Below the pieces are notes generated by a model, which was not told the origin of the DNA, made no database searches, and worked only from the letters and a program-made list of their open reading frames with translations. A program made the translations under genes and the position numbers. Source: Thalassotalea insulae (GTDB lineage: Bacteria > Pseudomonadota > Gammaproteobacteria > Enterobacterales > Alteromonadaceae). From it: DNA of 64,000 nucleotides. Shown here one piece after another: positions 60,474 to 64,000 of this stretch; the first letter of the stretch is position 1, and the number at the start of each line of letters is the position of its first letter. The DNA lies in contig NZ_BSST01000001.1 in NCBI RefSeq assembly GCF_030161395.1, forward strand, positions 2,418,001 to 2,482,000. The letters run 5' to 3'.

Positions 60474-61799
60474 ATGGCTACACCAGGAATGGATAACAAA
60501 GGCGCAGGCGGTTTGTCTGAGCTCAAACAAAGATTATGGTTCGTATTCTTAGCACTTATTGTGTTTAGATTAGGGTCATTTGTGCCAATCCCTGGTATTG
60601 ACGCCGCTGTATTAGCTCAGTTGTTTGATCAACAAAAGGGCACCATTGTAGAAATGTTTAACATGTTCTCTGGTGGTGCACTTGAGCGAGCCTCAGTATT
60701 GGCGCTAGGTATTATGCCGTACATTTCGGCTTCTATCATTATGCAATTGTTGACGGTGATTCACCCGGCAATGGCAGAATTGAAAAAAGAAGGCGAAGCA
60801 GGACGTCGTAAGATCAGTCAGTACACCCGCTACGGTACTTTAGTATTAGCAACGGTACAATCAATTGCAATAGCAAAGAGTTTACCAGGAATGATGCCAG
60901 GGCTAGTGATGAACGCTGGCATTGGTTTCTACTTTACTGCGGTGGTTTCTTTGGTTACCGGTACCATGTTCTTAATGTGGTTAGGTGAGCAAATTACTGA
61001 GCGTGGTATCGGTAATGGTATTTCTATTTTGATATTTGCTGGTATTGTTGCTGGTATGCCATCAGCTGTTGGTCAAACGGCAGAAATGGCGCGTCAAGGG
61101 GAAATTCACCTATTAGTATTATTGCTAATAGCTGTTATTGTATTTTCGGTGACTTTCTTTGTTGTTTTTGTTGAACGTGGTCAACGACGTATCGTTGTTA
61201 ACTACGCAAAACGTCAACAAGGTCGTAAAGTCTTTGCCGCACAAAGTACACATTTACCATTAAAAGTGAACATGGCTGGGGTTATCCCACCGATCTTTGC
61301 TTCTAGTATCTTGCTGTTCCCTGGTTCAATTGCCAGTTGGTTCGGACAAGGTGATGGTATGGTTGCTGACGTGTTACAGGAATTGTCTATTGCAATTTCT
61401 CCGGGTCAACCGCTATACATGATGTTATTAACAGCTGCGATAGTATTTTTCTGCTTCTTTTATACGGCATTGGTTTTCAATCCGCGTGAAACTGCAGATA
61501 ACCTGAAAAAATCTGGTGCGTTTATTCCTGGGATCCGTCCTGGTGAGCAAACGTCTAAGTATATAGATAAAGTAATGACTCGCTTAACCTTAACTGGTGC
61601 GTTATACATTACCTTTATCTGTTTGGTTCCTGAGTTTATGAGAATGTTCTGGGATGTTCAGTTCTACTTCGGTGGAACATCGTTATTGATCATCGTAGTG
61701 GTTATCATGGACTTTATGGCACAAGTACAGACGCATTTGATGTCTCATCAATATGACAATGTGCTTAAGAAAGCAAACCTTAAAGGCTATGGCCGCTAG
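60474..61799 (+). CDS. secY: Protein translocase channel SecY
   Basis: 441 residues with ten hydrophobic segments. LKQRLWFVFLALIVFRLGSFVPIPGID, FNMFSGGALERASVLALGIMPYISASI (plug and lateral gate region), GISILIFAGIVAGMP and NPRETADNLKKSGAFIPGIRPG are diagnostic. It forms the inner-membrane Sec pore with SecE and SecG. It lies 8 nt after rplO. Confidence 0.98.
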   Translation: MATPGMDNKGAGGLSELKQRLWFVFLALIVFRLGSFVPIPGIDAAVLAQLFDQQKGTIVEMFNMFSGGALERASVLALGIMPYISASIIMQLLTVIHPAMAELKKEGEAGRRKISQYTRYGTLVLATVQSIAIAKSLPGMMPGLVMNAGIGFYFTAVVSLVTGTMFLMWLGEQITERGIGNGISILIFAGIVAGMPSAVGQTAEMARQGEIHLLVLLLIAVIVFSVTFFVVFVERGQRRIVVNYAKRQQGRKVFAAQSTHLPLKVNMAGVIPPIFASSILLFPGSIASWFGQGDGMVADVLQELSIAISPGQPLYMMLLTAAIVFFCFFYTALVFNPRETADNLKKSGAFIPGIRPGEQTSKYIDKVMTRLTLTGALYITFICLVPEFMRMFWDVQFYFGGTSLLIIVVVIMDFMAQVQTHLMSHQYDNVLKKANLKGYGR

Positions 61800-61816
61800 G
61801 TTTAACGGAGTATAAA

Positions 61817-61930
61817 ATGAAAGTTCGTGCATCCGTAAAGAAGATTTGTCGTAACTGTAAAGTAGTTAAGCGTGCTGGTGTTGTTCGTGTAATTTGTAGC
61901 GAACCAAAGCATAAGCAACGTCAAGGCTAA
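61817..61930 (+). CDS. rpmJ: Ribosomal protein L36
   Basis: 37 residues: MKVRASVKKICRNCKVVKRA continues to a KHKQRQG end. The zinc site is complete: C11, C14, C27 and H32. GGAG lies upstream of ATG 61817, 17 nt after secY. This is the zinc-dependent primary form. It is the last gene before the alpha operon promoter. Confidence 0.97.
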   Translation: MKVRASVKKICRNCKVVKRAGVVRVICSEPKHKQRQG

Positions 61931-61936
61931 ATCTTT

Positions 61937-61977
61937 AGCAGTGGCATTATGCAGAGATTTCTGTATAATGCCGCTTC
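61937..61977 (+). promoter_or_regulatory. alpha operon promoter inside an inverted repeat
   Basis: TATAAT at 61964-61969 with TG just before it is the likely -10; the -35 is weak. The -10 lies in the right arm of an inverted repeat: GGCATTAT at about 61943-61950 and ATAATGCC at about 61965-61972. The hairpin could act in the rpmJ message or bind a regulator. Confidence 0.55.
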
Positions 61978-62059
61978 GATTTGCAAACAAGTCGCTGGTT
62001 GAGTATCCTAACGGGCTTTTCAACCGGTTAATTTTAAATTTTGAATAGGAGATGTGTTA

Positions 62060-62416
62060 GTGGCCCGTATCGCTGGCATTAACATCCCTGATCGTAAACA
62101 TGCAGTAATCGCCATTACTGCCATCTACGGTATCGGAGCTACACGTGCGAAAGCAATCTGTGCAGCAGCTGGTATCGCAGAAACTACTAAGATCAGTGAA
62201 TTAGACGAAGCTCAGATTGATTTGCTTCGTGCAGAAGTGGATAAGTATACCGTTGAAGGTGACTTACGCCGTGAAGTTTCAATGAACATCAAGCGTCTGA
62301 TGGACCTTGGCTGTTTCCGTGGTATTCGCCATCGTCGCAGTCTTCCTCTACGTGGTCAACGCACTAAAACTAATGCGCGCACCCGTAAAGGTCCTCGTAA
62401 GCCGATTAAGAAGTAA
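62060..62416 (+). CDS. rpsM: Ribosomal protein S13
   Basis: 118 residues from GTG 62060, equal to E. coli, with AGGAG 8 nt upstream; the GTG at 62054 would add two residues. MARIAGINIPDRKHAVIAIT and GQRTKTNARTRKGPRKPIKK are diagnostic. S13 contacts the P-site tRNA and the 50S. Confidence 0.97.
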   Translation: MARIAGINIPDRKHAVIAITAIYGIGATRAKAICAAAGIAETTKISELDEAQIDLLRAEVDKYTVEGDLRREVSMNIKRLMDLGCFRGIRHRRSLPLRGQRTKTNARTRKGPRKPIKK

Positions 62417-62430
62417 CGAGGGATTAGACA

Positions 62431-62820
62431 ATGGCAAAAACTCCAGTTCGTACGCGTAAACGCGTAAAAAAACAAGTTGCTGATGGCATGGCTCATATCC
62501 ATGCTTCTTTCAACAACACAATCGTAACTCTTACAGATCGTCAAGGTAACGCATTATCTTGGGCGACTGCTGGTGGTTCTGGTTTCCGTGGTTCACGTAA
62601 ATCTACTCCATTTGCTGCGCAAGTAGCTGCAGAGCGTGCTGGTAAAGCTGCGCAAGAGTTTGGTTTGAAGAATATTGAAGTGTTCGTTAAAGGTCCAGGT
62701 CCAGGTCGTGAATCTGCTATCCGTGCCTTAAATGCTGCTGGTTATAAAATCACCAACATTACTGACGTAACACCTATTCCTCATAATGGTTGTCGTCCTC
62801 CTAAGAAACGTCGCGTTTAA
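62431..62820 (+). CDS. rpsK: Ribosomal protein S11
   Basis: 129 residues. DGMAHIHASFNNTIVTLTDRQ, GFRGSRKSTPFAAQVAAE and VKGPGPGRESAIRALNAAG are conserved. S11 lies on the 30S platform. 14 nt after rpsM. Confidence 0.98.
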   Translation: MAKTPVRTRKRVKKQVADGMAHIHASFNNTIVTLTDRQGNALSWATAGGSGFRGSRKSTPFAAQVAAERAGKAAQEFGLKNIEVFVKGPGPGRESAIRALNAAGYKITNITDVTPIPHNGCRPPKKRRV

Positions 62821-62841
62821 TAGGATAGTTGGAGAAAGAAA

Positions 62842-63462
62842 ATGGCTAGATATTTAGGTCCTAAATTAAAGCTTAGCCGCCGCGAAGGAACAGACTTGTT
62901 CCTGAAAAGTGGTGTAAGAGCAATTGACACTAAATGTAAATTCGAAATGATCCCAGGTCAACACGGCGCACGTCGTGGTCGTTTGTCTGACTATGGTGTT
63001 CAACTTCGTGAGAAACAAAAAGTACGTCGTATTTATGGCGTATTAGAGAAGCAATTCCGTAACTACTATAAAGAAGCTGCGCGTTTAAAAGGTAATACAG
63101 GTGAAAACTTGTTGCAACTTTTAGAAAAACGTTTAGATAACGTTGTTTATCGCATGGGCTTTGCAAGTACTCGTGCTGAAGCACGCCAACTTGTAAGTCA
63201 CAAAGCTATCGTAGTGAATGGAAAAGTTGTTAATATTCCATCTTTCACTGTTAAGGCTGAAGATGTGGTATCAATTCGTGAAAAGTCTAAAACTCAAGCG
63301 CGTATTATTGCTGCTTTAGAATTAGCTGAACAACGTGAGAAACCAGTCTGGGTTGAAGTAGATAATAAGAAAATGGAAGGCGTATTTAAACGTATTCCAG
63401 ATCGTTCAGATTTATCTGCCGAAATTAATGAACAGTTGATAGTAGAACTTTACTCTAAGTAA
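62842..63462 (+). CDS. rpsD: Ribosomal protein S4
   Basis: 206 residues, as in E. coli. MARYLGPKLKLSRREGTDLFL start, and the S4 RNA-binding domain RLDNVVYRMGFASTRAEARQ with VSHKAIVVNGKVVNIPSF. It starts 30S assembly and, in E. coli, represses the alpha operon through the rpsM leader. Confidence 0.98.
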   Translation: MARYLGPKLKLSRREGTDLFLKSGVRAIDTKCKFEMIPGQHGARRGRLSDYGVQLREKQKVRRIYGVLEKQFRNYYKEAARLKGNTGENLLQLLEKRLDNVVYRMGFASTRAEARQLVSHKAIVVNGKVVNIPSFTVKAEDVVSIREKSKTQARIIAALELAEQREKPVWVEVDNKKMEGVFKRIPDRSDLSAEINEQLIVELYSK

Positions 63463-63487
63463 AGTTGAACTTTAAGAGAGGACACAC

Positions 63488-64000
63488 ATGCAGGGTTCTG
63501 TAACCGAATTCCTAAGACCACGATTGGTTGATGTAGAAACTGTAAGCCCAACGCGCTCAAAAGTTACTTTGGAGCCGTTAGAGCGTGGTTTTGGTCACAC
63601 TTTAGGTAATGCCTTACGCCGTATTTTATTATCTTCAATGCCAGGTTGTGCTGTCACTGAAGTTGAGATTGACGGTGTATTACATGAGTACAGTAGTAAA
63701 GAAGGTGTGCAAGAAGACATCATTGAAATACTGTTAAACCTTAAAGGACTAGCTATTGGTTTAGAAGGCAAAAACGAAGCGGTTTTAACCTTAACTAAGT
63801 CTGGTGAAGGCCCTGTAACGGCAGCTGATATTCAACATGACGGAGATGTAGAAATTGCAAATCCAGAACATGTTATCTGTCACTTAACTGGTGACGGTGC
63901 TATCAGCATGCGTATTAAAGTTGAACTAGGACGTGGTTACGTTCCAGCATCAGCTCGTCGCGAAGCCGAGGAAGAAGATCGTGCAATTGGCCGTTTATTG
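63488..64000 (+). CDS. rpoA: RNA polymerase alpha subunit, N-terminal part (partial)
   Basis: 171 codons from ATG 63488 to the window edge, with GAGAGGA upstream. MQGSVTEFLRPRLVDVE, LEPLERGFGHTLGNALRRILL and VEIDGVLHEYSSKEGVQEDI are typical of the alpha N-terminal domain that dimerises and nucleates polymerase assembly. The C-terminal DNA-binding domain and rplQ lie beyond the window. Confidence 0.97.
   Translation, partial: MQGSVTEFLRPRLVDVETVSPTRSKVTLEPLERGFGHTLGNALRRILLSSMPGCAVTEVEIDGVLHEYSSKEGVQEDIIEILLNLKGLAIGLEGKNEAVLTLTKSGEGPVTAADIQHDGDVEIANPEHVICHLTGDGAISMRIKVELGRGYVPASARREAEEEDRAIGRLL

Noticed and set aside
61802..62023. 73-codon minus-strand frame
   Set aside because: It lies opposite rpmJ and the alpha operon promoter; rpmJ explains the coding signal.

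Overview
The window comes from a low-GC marine gammaproteobacterium. The closest fit is an Alteromonadales/Colwelliaceae-type organism (Colwellia or Thalassotalea-like). This rests on the dusB-fis pair, an EF-G of the FusA2 type found in Vibrio and Shewanella, the S10-spc-alpha gene order, many TonB-dependent receptors, and A/T-rich intergenic DNA with FNR- and Fur-type boxes. No rRNA, tRNA, CRISPR array, transposase or prophage gene was seen. The placement is judged from protein resemblance only.

Layout. 1-2.5 kb: end of trpS, then a minus-strand pair coding for an exported trypsin-like protease and a membrane FHA protein. 2.8-7.5 kb: a methionine-rich TonB-dependent receptor that looks copper-type, a YjbR/MmcQ protein, an ECF sigma factor with a membrane partner, and a periplasmic solute-binding protein. 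7.7-10.1 kb: feoAB behind a perfect FNR box and a Fur box. 10.4-13.1 kb: a 917-residue TPR lipoprotein of the PrsT (PEP-CTERM-associated) type.

13.4-29.9 kb is the main accessory region. It is a Fur-box-studded locus with a DUF4856 lipoprotein, three imelysin-family lipoproteins, two FecA-like TonB-dependent receptors, two di-heme oxidoreductase-like (DHOR) proteins and a Tat-type DUF1513 protein. The imelysin-receptor pair occurs twice. A sterol-desaturase-family gene and a repeat-rich spacer sit in the middle. The locus probably captures, and redox-processes, an iron compound at the cell surface and in the periplasm. Directly after it is a strong sigma70 promoter with a Fur-type box and a terminator about 200 nt downstream, with no reading frame between: a candidate iron-responsive small RNA.

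29.9-45.1 kb is mostly housekeeping: a siroheme-synthase-like protein with a cut-down methyltransferase tail, a second solute-binding protein, prmA, dusB-fis, purH, an exported methyltransferase, purD, an MscS channel, an ECF42-type sigma factor with its DGPF/YciI partner, an exported M17 aminopeptidase, and fusA2. 45.3-50.9 kb holds an ECF sigma factor, a zinc-type anti-sigma factor and three related exported PDZ proteins. This looks like a self-contained envelope-sensing system that I do not recognise from the literature.

51-64 kb is the S10, spc and alpha ribosomal operons: rpsJ to rpsQ, rplN to rpmJ with secY, then rpsM, rpsK, rpsD and the start of rpoA. Each operon has a recognisable promoter with a GC-rich discriminator. 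The str operon genes (rpsL, rpsG, fusA1, tuf) that often precede rpsJ are not here; the PDZ system takes that position.
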